From: Polydactylus sextarius
Taxonomy: Eukaryota > Chordata > Actinopteri > Polynemidae
Assembly: GCA_016801845.1 (NCBI GenBank)
Contig: CM028906.1
Location: forward strand, 17,058,001-17,122,000
Length of the DNA stretch: 64,000 bases
Reading direction: 5' to 3'
Shown: positions 10,159 through 21,286 of the stretch, piece by piece
How positions within the stretch are numbered: position 1 is the stretch's first letter
Layout: each line of letters starts with the position of its first letter
The notes under the pieces: model-generated
What the model saw: the letters and a program-made list of their open reading frames with translations, nothing else
What the model was told of the DNA's origin: nothing
Databases searched by the model: none
Translations under genes and position numbers: made by a program

Positions 10159-12991
10159 TCACTTGATTTTGTGTCTTTTCTTTTTTCGGGACTTGCAGTA
10201 CAAGAGTTGTACACTTGGTCTTGTAGGTGGACGATCTGTGGTTAAAGAAGTTCACAGTTTAACAGATCATTTTACTTTCACACCTGTTTTTAGACATTCG
10301 TGCGTTTGTGAGCGTCGCTTTGTCTCATTTACTGTTTTGCAAGAAAGTACTTGGTCTTAAATTTGGCAGCAGGTTATAAAAAGCTGCTCGTGCAGGTCAA
10401 CTTATAAAGATATGCTTTTCTCGGCAGCTCACAGACAGAGAAATCTGCTCAATGTGACGTGATAATGCAACATCAGACTGTGTAATGATAACATAATATG
10501 ATTTTTTTTTCTCTTTTTCTGTCTATGTTGCCTGTTGGTAAATTACTGATTGACTGTGCTTTACTCAAGACAATTTTGTATAATGAGGATTATAAATTTG
10601 CTGGTACCTTTATTCACAGTCTCTCTGCTGCTGTACAATGTCTGTATTGTATCATACTCATTTTCGCCCTCTGCAGGTTAGAAATTCAAGTTATCTTGGG
10701 AAAACAAGAACATCTTCTGTAGCTAAACACAGGGACGTTGCCTCTTACCCACAGATGCGTACTCTGCCTCTTCTTCTACTTCTTCCTCTTCGTCTTCCTC
10801 CTCCTCTTCCTCAGAACTGTTAGGGAAAGAGTCCTGAACAGCCACACCATTTTGATATCTGATGGGAAAATGTTGAATCATTTAATTACTTAATAAATTT
10901 GTCTTTCAATAACAGGAGTCAGTCTTATAAATGTCATTCCCTTTATAATATAACACAACAAAGCCAATGTTGCTGGTTGCATTCATAAAATTAAGCAAAG
11001 TAATAATTTGTATTGAAAGTTATTCTTGTTCATACCCAGTATGCACCTCCATTTGGAAAGAGTTTCCAACTAATTGAAAAAGAAAAGACTGTGAAAATTT
11101 ATGAAACCAGTGTAAGAGGAAGATATAATTATTTGTTATTTCTAGTATCACTTTATATGCTTATAAATGTTAATCAACAATTACTGATAATAGTTTGACA
11201 TATCACATTCATTTAGTAATATCACATTTATTTATTTTAAAATATATCAGAGCTCAGATGGATTATATTTTCTCTCTAAGTCATAGATAATTTATTATAA
11301 ATTCTCTAGAGTGTCTTTACTAGATATAATTCCATTTTCAGAATACCGTTTTCTGTCTGCATCTGCACTCCTTCCAACATGTCTGTATTGGCCTCCTGGT
11401 TTGCTGCGCTATAGGAAAATAATAGTAAATGTCAATAGTATATCCACTTGTATTTACAAATATGGAAGATTTCAGAATCAGCAGCAGGTTCAGAAGGTCT
11501 CTTCAGTTCAAATGATTCAAGCTCAAGATAATATTGACCAGAATAGATCAAAACTCACCATGGTTTGCGCAAAGTTGAGTGGCCTGTTGAAAGAAAAAAC
11601 ACAGAATGTTGACGTTAAAAAAACACAACAAGAACAGGGTTCTGTGTTTTTTTTTCCTATTTATTTTGTGATATATGACTTTTTATTTAACTCTAATCAT
11701 CCAACCTTGTATTCTGGGTACGATCCACATTAAACTCAGACCCAGAACCAGTAATACGAACAGGGCTACCACTCCAAAAGAAACAATTATTTGGAAAAAT
11801 GAATCCGCTGCTGAAAAAAAAAAAACAAACAAAAAAAAAACACACATTGTGAATATGGGAATGTTACAACCACTTTTACCATTTCAAAAGGAAAATATTC
11901 TTACTGAATAATAAATAAACTTTAAAAAAAAAACAACTCTTAAACAACTTAAATCTCTTCTAGTTTTTTTTTTTTTTTTTTTTTCGTTTTGTTTTTTTTT
12001 TACCAATGAGTTGCTGCTATTCTTACCTTCTTTGACCTCCAGCAATACCACATTATTGCCATAGAATATCTTTTCATGCTCTTGGATGCATTTAGATGGC
12101 AACACCACACAGCTGTATTGACCAGAGTCCCTTTTGACCAAATTTTTGATAGTGAAAGTCGTCTCCATCTTTGTGACATTAAATGCTTGCACTTGAAGGA
12201 TGGTCTCGTTCTTTCTCAGATAAGATTGGATGAGTTGACATTCACCGAGTGTTTGCACGGTGTCAGAAACAGAACATCTGAATTCAACACTGTCTCCCTC
12301 GATGACTGTGTGCTGCCCGACTACTGAAATATCTGCAGGGAGAAAATTGGCTGCACAGAAATGGGAGAAAATGAGTAGAAAGAAATGACACTGGCATATT
12401 GCTTTTATCATAATGAAAATACTTGCCTATAACCAGAATCTGGATAATGTTGTGTCTTTTTGTAACTACTTTGGACAGTTCGTACTCTTTTTTGGAGTAA
12501 CAACAACTGTAATCCCCACTGGAATTACGACTAACTTTATCCACGACGAAGATGGTATCATCTTTATCTTGCTTCTGCACCATTTTCTTGATTCCAACTC
12601 CATCCTTACATAAATACACATAAACCATAGAGTCTTTTTGGGATCCAAATGTGCTGCAGGTTATAAAAAGATCGCTGTCCTCACTTATACTTTTCTGCTG
12701 GGACAGCACCTTTGCAGGAAAAACATCTGCAATGTTCAGTTATTGAAACAGAGACAAACATTGTGTTGATTAATCGTATAACACAATATAATTATCTCTG
12801 AAAAGCATGCGTCTGCAAACAAAAACTCACCATTAGTTTGGCTTATGACCTGCTTTGCAAGGGCACCTTGAAGACAAAGATGGAAAATGAATAAATTAGT
12901 TACAAATACAAACAATAGTTTGGTAAATAGTTAGTAATAGTAATGTATGTAATTGTCAATACTCACACAGAAGAATGGTGATGGTGTTCAT
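10159..12991 (-). CDS. Two-Ig-domain type I transmembrane receptor, unassigned
   Basis: Ten exons can be joined with matching phases into one 359-codon frame: 12991-12967, 12866-12831, 12726-12427, 12332-12027, 11810-11706, 11583-11559, 11408-11347, 11069-11036, 10858-10749, 10235-10159. Order: short signal peptide (MNTITILLC...), Ig domain 1 (res. about 21-120, Cys in FITCS and YSCCYS), Ig domain 2 (about 121-222, Cys in EFRCS and YSCVV, with a D-x-G-x-Y-x-C core in both), a transmembrane helix (about 230-252, FGVVALFVLLVLGLSLMW), and a long cytoplasmic tail with a run of Glu/Asp. Tail tyrosines sit in GYQNG (YxN, Grb2-type) and AEYASV (ITIM/ITSM-like but not canonical). Intron 12333-12426 uses a GC donor. 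Such architecture suggests a leukocyte surface receptor; I cannot name the family. The exons after the membrane span, and the last exon in particular, are predictions from splice signals and phase only. Confidence 0.72.
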
Positions 12992-14007
12992 TGTTCGAAC
13001 AATGTGACACCCATAGATATTTTCCACAGCATACCAAGTGAGACGCTGCACAGACATCTACCTCCCATCTACAGGAGGCTAAAAGAGGATAGGCTATATA
13101 ATGAACCACATCCTGTGTAATTTGTGGCTGCTTGTGAAACGTTTGAGAATAATTTTATAAAAAAACAACTCACCATGTAGTATTTTAAAACAACAGTACT
13201 TTCAGATGTGTAGTAGGTTATACTGATGAAAAGCTTTTTTTTTTTTTTAATTTTTTGTTCTCCTTCCTCCTCTTTTGTAGTCATTTTCTACAGAAAATAC
13301 TGATGCCTTCAAAACTCACGCATATTTATATTTAATGAGATACAGTTATCTGTTATCTGCAAGATCTCCAGCAAATCAGCCACAAGTTCTGAGTGAGATT
13401 TTTAATTAAATTCATTAGGCAGGGGTTTCTTATCAGATGTGAGAGCGAGTTAGTACGGTATTGGTCTGTACTTCCCTGCCAGTATTAAATTAATATAGGG
13501 TGGGTTTCCTTGTAATCACATACTTTACCATCTGTCCTGGTTTTTAGTTGTATAATAAGATACACACAATGATATAGTCAAAGTCAAGCTGCTAAGACTC
13601 TATGACCAGTGTTTTCAGTAGTTTATATGTCAAAAGATAGCTGTGTTAACTATAAATACATGAAAGAGTTTGACCTAACAGCAGATATGTGCTCCTGCAC
13701 ACCCTGTGTGCTAAGAGCAGAAAACAGTGTTTTGACCAGGAAGAAAAAAGAAGAAGCCTTCATCACTTGTTTTCTATATTGATTGTGATCCAGCGAGCTG
13801 AGTTTGCTCCAAGGGGTCTCAAAGGAGCAGATTATTAAACAGAGCCATGTCGGTCCTTGAAATTACATCTACATCCCACAGCTTTTGTTACAAGCCTCTG
13901 TAATGTTTAGTGTCTCAAAGAAACCACCATTTAATATTGATCTATGACTGTTTTCATTTATTTACAGAAATATGTGCGTACAATGGGCCTAAATTATTTA
14001 TATATTA

Positions 14008-14049
14008 TTATATATATATATATATATATATATCACAATATATATATCA
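14008..14049. repeat. (TA)n microsatellite
   Basis: TA dinucleotide run interrupted by TCACAA. Confidence 0.9.
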
Positions 14050-14662
14050 CAAAGCAGCTGTTTTATTGCATTTGAGCTTATTAAATTTTCAGTAACACTG
14101 TAACCTTTCAAGTAATTTCACATCTGCGAAAACAGCATGTTATTACATATTAGCTGACATCCTTTTAAGACAACCAGAAGGCCTTTCTATCACCTGTAGT
14201 TTCAAAGCACTACCAGATGATGTCACTGTTAGACAGTCAAAACCCTTGCTTGGTTCTCAGATGGATATTCATGTTAAATTTAAAACCATTTAACTTTAGT
14301 ATGGTACTCAATATGAATCTTAACAGTGTTGAATAGATCAGTTTTCTTGAATAGGATAAGAATAAAATGTCCTTTTCGTGGAAACAGATATTGAAGTTGT
14401 CAGTACATTTGGGGATATACGTTGATGTTACATTCAAAATAATAACTGCACAAATTATTTACTCATCAAAACCTATATTACAGATATTTGATTCTACAGA
14501 TATAATTTACATAATAATATATTAATTAAGTATCATTATTGATCTTAATTCAATATTTTACTGATGTCTTTGTTTTGGGCGCCGGCACAGCAAGTTCTTT
14601 GGAGTAGCAATACATAATGCATTACTATTCACTTCCAGTTTTACTCCCTAAGCATTTGAGAA

Positions 14663-14721
14663 TCAATCAATCAATCAGTCAGTCAATCAATCCATCAATC
14701 AATTAATCAATCAATGAATCA
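14663..14721. repeat. (AATC)n tetranucleotide repeat
   Basis: About 14 imperfect units of AATC with AGTC, CATC and AATG variants, roughly 150 nt beyond the chrna3 stop codon. Confidence 0.9.
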
Positions 14722-14870
14722 AGATCCATATATGAAAAAGAAACACACACAGAATATTCCCATCTTGACTTCAGATCCTCTCTGTTTTTTCTCTGAACCA
14801 CTGAATCCTTTATGTAACAAATGCTGTACAGTTCAACAGTCTGGTATATTATTTTTTTTTTAAAACTGAA

Positions 14871-17800
14871 TCAAATGTCCTCCCCAAGTAATAGAGGCTG
14901 GAGGAAGAGGCCAGCTGTTCCCAGGATACACACGAGGACAAAAACCCACAGGAAGATCCTGTCGATTACCATGGCAACGTACTTCCAGTCATCCTGAACC
15001 TGTGAGAGGATCACAATTACAGTTCCATGATATCTAATTTCTAATTTAAAAAAAAAAACTTTACTTTTTTATGATCATTAATACTCACCTCCTTTGCTTC
15101 ATTCTGTAGTCTCATGTTTTCTGCTATGTATTTAACACTCTCAATGGCCTCCCTAACCTCAGGGGAGAGTGGCAACAGGGATGTTATTCCTCCATCCAGA
15201 GACTCGGAGCTGGAGCACTGACTCCCCCCTCCCACCCCAACAGCACTGCCTCCGGTCAGTGTCCCCAGGCAGCCCAGTCCTCCACTCCCTCCCCAGAGTC
15301 TGCAGGAAGTTTGCTGGATCTCTGGTGCCAGCAACAGTTGCAGTGGCCCTCGCAGCAGAAGAACCCAGAACCTGCAGCTTTGCCTGGATCCACACTCAAG
15401 TTATTGAGGTTAGAGAGCTCTGTGTTGTTGAGAAGCCGCTGGCGGTTCGTTAGGCTGGATACCATGCTGGAAGCCAGGGCCTGAGGTTTGTGCTGCCTCT
15501 GAAACATGCCTGATGAATGTATGGCGCAGTGTCTCGAATGCATTGTGTGAACACTGCCAGCCACCTGTGACCTTCTCTGGGTCCCTTTCTGGCCTGGTCA
15601 TGAACATCACCCGTGGCAACAGTCCAAGGAACACGTTCCTTACCCAGCAGGGCATGGTGTGTGTCTTTGGTGTGCGGTAGTGGACGTTTAACACAAAAAC
15701 AGTGATGACAATAGAAAGAGTTACAAAGATCATGGTGAAGAGGAGGTACTCGCCAATCAGTGGGATCACTAATGAGGTGGAGGGGATGGTCTCAGTTATA
15801 ACCAGCAGGAAGACAGTTAAAGACAGCAGGACGGAGATACATAAAGTGACCTTCTCACCACAGTCAGATGGCAGGTAGAAGACGAGCACAGTGAGGAAGG
15901 AGATCAGCAGGCAGGGGATGATCATATTGATGGTGTAGAAAAGAGGCAGGCGGCGGATGTACAAAGAATAAGTGATATCGGTGTAGATTTCCTCACAGCA
16001 GTTGTACTTAATGTCATGTTTATAACCAGGAGCATCAATGATCATCCACTCACCACTCTCCCAGAAGTCCTTCAGGTTGATGGTCGAGCCAATTAGAACC
16101 AGATCAATTTTTGCCTTGTCATAAGTCCAGGAGCCAAACTTCATGGTGCAATTTTGGTAGTCGAAGGGAAAGTAAGTAACATCAATCTTACAAGAGCTCT
16201 TGAATATGGCTGGAGGGATCCAAGTAACGTCGCCATTGTAACGAAGCAGTGCCTTTGTTTTGTCATCAACTTGGAAATCTCCAACTGCACTGTTGAAAGT
16301 GGGAGGAAAAAAGAGGAAGACAGAGTAAAGGTTGAAGGGGACGGACAGTTGCAGACAGATGAGTCATTGAAGATTAAATTGAGGGATATAAACAGTTGAC
16401 CACTATGTCATTGGGATATTAATCAAAACAGATTTCTTGTGGTTTGAGTAAATTGCACCCTGTGGTGTTCCTTAAATATATGCAAAACAAAACGTGGCCT
16501 GTGTGTAAATGAGCAATAGAATAGGAGAATACATCATTGTGATCCTTTATCAAAAATACACCCAACAATCAATGAAAATATTAAGCCAGATTTTCAGTTT
16601 GTTGTTATACTCACTTATTGTACAGCACAATGTCTGGCTTCCATATCCTGTTGGAGGGCACTCGGATAAACTCGACACCTCCAAAATCTTTTGGGTTCCA
16701 TCTCAGTTTATAGTCATTCCACACCTGAGAAACAATAAAAAATGAATTAAGTTGATTAACTATATTCTATATTGATTCAGAGATTTACAGTATGCTATAT
16801 GCAGTATGCAGCAGCTATACTATGCTAGCTAGCTTAAGCTAAATGCTAACATCAGTATCCTGGCATGCATGGTTAGCAAACTGATGCTAACTTGCTTGTA
16901 TTGCCAGTAAAGCCTTAAAGTTACAGCTGATTTAATAAGTCTTGCAAGTATTCAATCATGAATGGAAGTACTTGACAAATTAAATATTTGACTTTATGAC
17001 AGCACTAGCTGAAGACCAAGGTATTCCTAATGTAATTACAATTAGGCGTATGGTGAATGTACCAAATGTCATGATGATCCATCCAATAGTTCCAAAACAA
17101 TCAGCTACAAAAGCTACAAAACAATAATATGAAAGTAAGAAAGTAGCAGTTGGTTCCTCTTGGATCATTTTTTATTATACATATAGTATCATCTCTAGCT
17201 GATTTTAAACGCAGTCTCTTGTAAAATGGCCCTCATAAAATCAACAGGAAATTATCATCTCCAACTGTAGCAAATAAACAGAGCGTATACAGAATGTGTG
17301 TGAGGGGGATAAGATGAAACACATTTTACAACGTGTTTTATGGACCTTTTGGTCACTGTTTTTGACCCTCTCTTGATGACAGCCGCTGATCCTCATGAGT
17401 CTCATAAAGTGACAATAGTAAAGCGACTTCAGAGATCTGTAAAAATTTCACTCAATTAAGAAACAGTAAGTATCTTGAGTTTATCGTAAGATGAGGGTGT
17501 GCAGCAAGGGAAATTTGCTTTTCGACATTGCTCAGAGACTCCAAAACAACAGATTAAAATAACAGTTAAACAGTGCTTTACCTCTCAGCAACAAGCGCAA
17601 TTACAGGCTAGTATGATCATGGCTTCAGCACTGATGAGTATTTGCTCAACACTTGTGATATGGGACCTGGAGGCCTGCCCTGCCTCATTTGGTTTAGAAT
17701 TGGTTCACTGCACTATGCATCTCTGAAGCAGAGGAACCATGTGCAACTAAACAAATGCATACACCAACCTTATTTTTGTTGTGGATTTGTTGTGTATGGT

Positions 17801-19474
17801 CATGAACCACGCATGAGGTTGATTTATATTTAGTTTACTGGTGAAGCTTAGGTTTCTATTATGATGTCAAAATAAATATTAAAGATAAATTCCATTTTGA
17901 TTACTGTAATTTTTTTCAAAAACATTTTGAAAATGAATGAAATTTTGAGACTTTGGATTTATAGGAATATAAAGAATAAAACCACTTGGATCAATGTGTT
18001 TAAAAAGCTTCCTCCTATGAATAATTCAACCTGTCAGTCTTGCCCCAAAGAATCATCTATGACAGAGGACTAGATCCATACTTGATGTCCTTGCTTGAGG
18101 TCGATTTGCAGTCATGCACCATAAACTTACATGTCTCAGCCACAGATTGGTTTCCATGATCTGATTGACTTCATCCTGGAAACAGGAACAGAAATGATAA
18201 TGAAGATATGTGAGCAAATGAAAACAAATGAATGTGAATATGTTCAAGTTAAAACAGGAACTGTCACAGCCAATCGTACAATTCCAATACTCTCTTCAGG
18301 GTCAGACCTGTGTTTGTGTCCCTGAGAAGAGGATTCAGAGAATCACACCTGAGCCCTCGATGCCTCTAGCATAACACACACGGCAGCTGGAGCCAGGAGG
18401 TCGCAGCACAGCCTAAACTTTAATTTGAATCAGTGCTAAAGGTGGACCAGAGTAACTAAAGAGGAGGAGGGAGGAAAAACTGCACGGGTCAGGTTTGTAA
18501 GTGACTCAGACCGTGAATGAACCAATCTCATGACCCAATACATAACGTTAACCATTCATGTGACCAATCAGTATCTTGGAAAGGTTCGACACAGACTGTA
18601 AACACAGGTAAACAGAGCAGGGCTGCAGGACAATCTTTATTAGATCAGGAGAATGGTGATTTATTGTGTGCAGCAACAAGAATGAAATATTGTGGGATAA
18701 ATCTGATGAAGATTATTTTAGATTTTAGTGTTTTTAACATGATTTCAATGTGATATACAATTAAGTCCTATGTATTTTTCTCTGGCTGTATGATTTTTCT
18801 GAATTTTTTTAGTATTTTGATGTATGCTGTATGCCGATTTTATTACTATTGATAGAGTCAGTTCAGCTGTGTCCTTGTTACCTGTCTTTATACTAAGCTG
18901 AGCTAATTGACTGCATATTTAATGGTTGGGCAGTAGTTAGAAAGTAAATAAGCATATTTACCAAGAGTTTAAACTTGAGAAAAAACACTGTTAGCACTTT
19001 AACGCACTGTCACCTGTTCTGGCACCTTGAAGAAAACTAGAGAGCTTGTGGTATAATCAGTTATAGCAAAGTGATGACTGAAGCAGTTCGGCCGATGAGA
19101 TATTGATGGTCTAAATGAGCTCATGTTGCTCTGCTGTAATTGGTGTAGGCTGACCAATACCAACTGTATCTGGGTTAGGAGCACCAGGTGTGCAAAGGGA
19201 ATAATAGTCATCCATCAGAACAGGCACTCCACGGCTTTCTACATTAACCAAGTTAAAGACAATGTAACAAAACATCTTTTATCTGTTTGTCTTCTCTAAA
19301 CCAAGACAGATATTCAATACTTGTAAAAGTGTTTTAAGGAAAGAAAAAATACAGATACTGGTTTCATACAACCAAAGGAAAGACATGGGCTTCATGGCAG
19401 TAAGTATGAGTGTAAAAACTTCAATTTGCAGTTATATGCATTTTATGCTTAGTACATACATGGGATCAATAAAG

Positions 19475-19524
<50 letters not shown>

Positions 19525-21103
19525 CACTGTAAAGTATACACTGTATAAACTGTACTTTTGAATAGAGACATTCTATTTATTCTTTATACTGTGCAAAGTC
19601 TCCTAGCAATAGTTTCATATTTTCAGTCGCCATCTTGCCAGTTCAAACCAGTTATTGCCTTCATGTAAATCAGTTTGATGATGCAAAATATTTCTATGTG
19701 CAGTCTTCATGATAAAAAACATAAACAGATCATTTTTGGTCAAATATCTACAATAAAAATGCTAATGAAAACCTGCTTGTCCACAGGCAGGGGAACTAAT
19801 GTGATACAGTGCAGAAATTCTTTTTTTATTTTGTGAATGAAGCTGTCGTCATTGTAACAAGGTGCCTTTTTACTTAATTATTGACATCCGCTCTAGACAT
19901 GTCTGAGCCCAGTGAGCACCGCCAGTTTGCGGTCAACAAGCTCCAGCAAAACCTGCTGTTAAACCCAGTGGTGCTCGTCTGAAGTGGCAGTGATTGAGTG
20001 ATAGAGGCTGCCTACACCGAGAGCTACTCAGACAGCTGACATCTCCCATCTTGTCTTAGCCAGACAAACTGCCACACTGCCCCTCTTTTCATCTAGTTCG
20101 CTCCTCGGTGTTACCAGGGGATAATGTGCACTGGTTGGGATTATCTCAGGTGTCCCTGATGGCATCCTAACACCCCCCTTACTATAAAATCCACACACAA
20201 CCTGCTGTATTGTCTGGTTTGGTTTGATAGCAATAAAAACAAGTATTGTATTGTATTATCCTCACACCATGTGCAGTTTGTTATTCCTTGTTTTGACAGC
20301 TCATAGGACTTAATGATGTATGTTTTACTGTGAAGTAGCCGCACACCTCTCTCAGGTGATAATAAAGAGATAAAAATAAATAAAAAAATAATAATAATAA
20401 AAACCTTTCTGGAGGCAACTTACCACTTTGACCAACTGTGACATTGACACCTCGAACTGCACAATGACTGGGTCGGACACATTTTCCACTGGTCGTATGT
20501 ACTGGTTGTAGCTGGTGAATATCCCAGAGAAAAGCTTGTGTTCTGCTTCTGAACATGCTCCTCCTGAATCAGAGCAGAGGGTCAGTTATACATGTGTGAC
20601 CGTAGAGTGTTAAAATGGTTAATAAAAGCTTGATTTCAGGATAACTAACCACCTGTCTCAACCTGAAACTGAGATCATTTTTCATCAATTTAATTCAATT
20701 AAAAAAAAAAAATTTAAAAAATCTAATAAAGTTACTTTTTTGTCACCATTGTTGATAATTTTGATTTATTGGTTTCATTTCCATTTGCTGTAAAATAAAA
20801 TACATTAATGCTTTCAAAAAACATTAGAAGATTTTTTGAATTTGATTGTAGTGTGTGCAACTAAATTAAAATAACATTTCAATTGATAATAATACACAGG
20901 CAGCCTACCATAAAAATACTGTATAATAAATATTATTTAAATGACTGATTATAATGTAATAGTAACAATATTTAAAGCCGTTTATGTAAAGCAACAAGTA
21001 CTTAAGTAAGACAACATTTAAATAAGTAGCCTGTCAACTTACCCGAGAGAAGAAACAAAAGGAAGGAACATGTGGGCAAAACGAAGGTAAAACTGGCTTT
21101 CAT
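14871..21103 (-). CDS. chrna3: Neuronal nicotinic acetylcholine receptor subunit alpha-3
   Basis: ACh-binding alpha subunit of alpha3beta4 receptors (autonomic ganglia, habenula). Exons (minus): 21103-21043, 20563-20424, 18175-18131, 16724-16615, 16289-15089, 14999-14871, with phases that all agree; about 561 codons. Seen: signal peptide MKASFTFVLP..., N-glycosylation-type NVS in exon 2, Cys-loop (CKIDVTYFPFDYQNC), the vicinal pair in YNCCEEIY, M1-M3 nearly identical to vertebrate alpha-3, and M4 in the last exon (DDWKYVAMVIDRIFLW). Odd: the segment about 15257-15590 (M3-M4 loop) is in another frame from both sides, and the frame continuing from M3 meets a TAA at 15410-15412, yet the conserved ELSNLN...CxxC block reads open in the +1 frame and the frame returns before M4. 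The exon length overall is still in phase. So the gene is either hit by two compensating indels or carries assembly errors. A GA repeat lies just upstream of the start codon. Confidence 0.93.
16800..16895. repeat. GCTAGC/GCTAAC-rich dispersed element in chrna3 intron
   Basis: Dense GCTA/TAGC words (GCTAGCTAGCTTAAGCTAA, ATGCTAAC, GGTTAGC). Similar word clusters occur at 39630-39670 and around the ube2q2 start (47985-48060), suggesting a family of teleost-enriched sequence. Confidence 0.5.
19450..19522. repeat. Retroposon 3' tail with (TATC)n microsatellite
   Basis: A GGGATCAATAAAGTATC junction leads into about 12 perfect TATC units. This arrangement is typical of the 3' ends of fish LINE/SINE copies. 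It lies in chrna3 intron 2. Confidence 0.8.
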
Positions 21104-21209
21104 GCTGTTGCAATTGACAAATACACAACGAGTCCGAGCTCCTCGTATAGGCGCAGGAGGGACACACAGGAGGAGAAAGTGTAAAGTGAGTGAAAGCGCG
21201 TCTGCAGCT

Positions 21210-21211
<2 letters not shown>

Positions 21212-21285
<74 letters not shown>
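21212..21285. repeat. (GA)n microsatellite upstream of the chrna3 start codon
   Basis: About 37 perfect GA units on the plus strand, i.e. a (TC)n tract on the chrna3 transcript strand, 109 nt before the ATG at 21103. It lies in the 5' UTR or core promoter. Confidence 0.97.

Positions 21286-21286
<1 letters not shown>

Larger units (their letters stand above)
12992..14870. other. Intergenic region between the Ig-receptor gene and the chrna3 3' end
   Basis: Contains the Ig-receptor promoter side (on the minus strand this gene reads leftward from 12991), then AT-rich DNA with a TA microsatellite (14008-14049) and an (AATC)n run (14663-14721). The end of the chrna3 3' UTR should lie here. No coding segment recognised. 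Confidence 0.6.

Noticed and set aside
10741..10858. The GA-rich acidic block could be read as a simple repeat
   Set aside because: It has a proper acceptor and donor, is open in only one frame on the gene strand, and the phases fit both neighbours, so a coding acidic tail is preferred.
15420..15462. A 43-nt GT-AG intron that would move chrna3 from the M3 frame into the ELSNLN frame
   Set aside because: The phase fits exactly, but 43 nt is shorter than vertebrate introns normally are, the exon upstream would encode an unrelated-looking peptide, and a second event would still be needed to return to the M4 frame. Paired indels are simpler.
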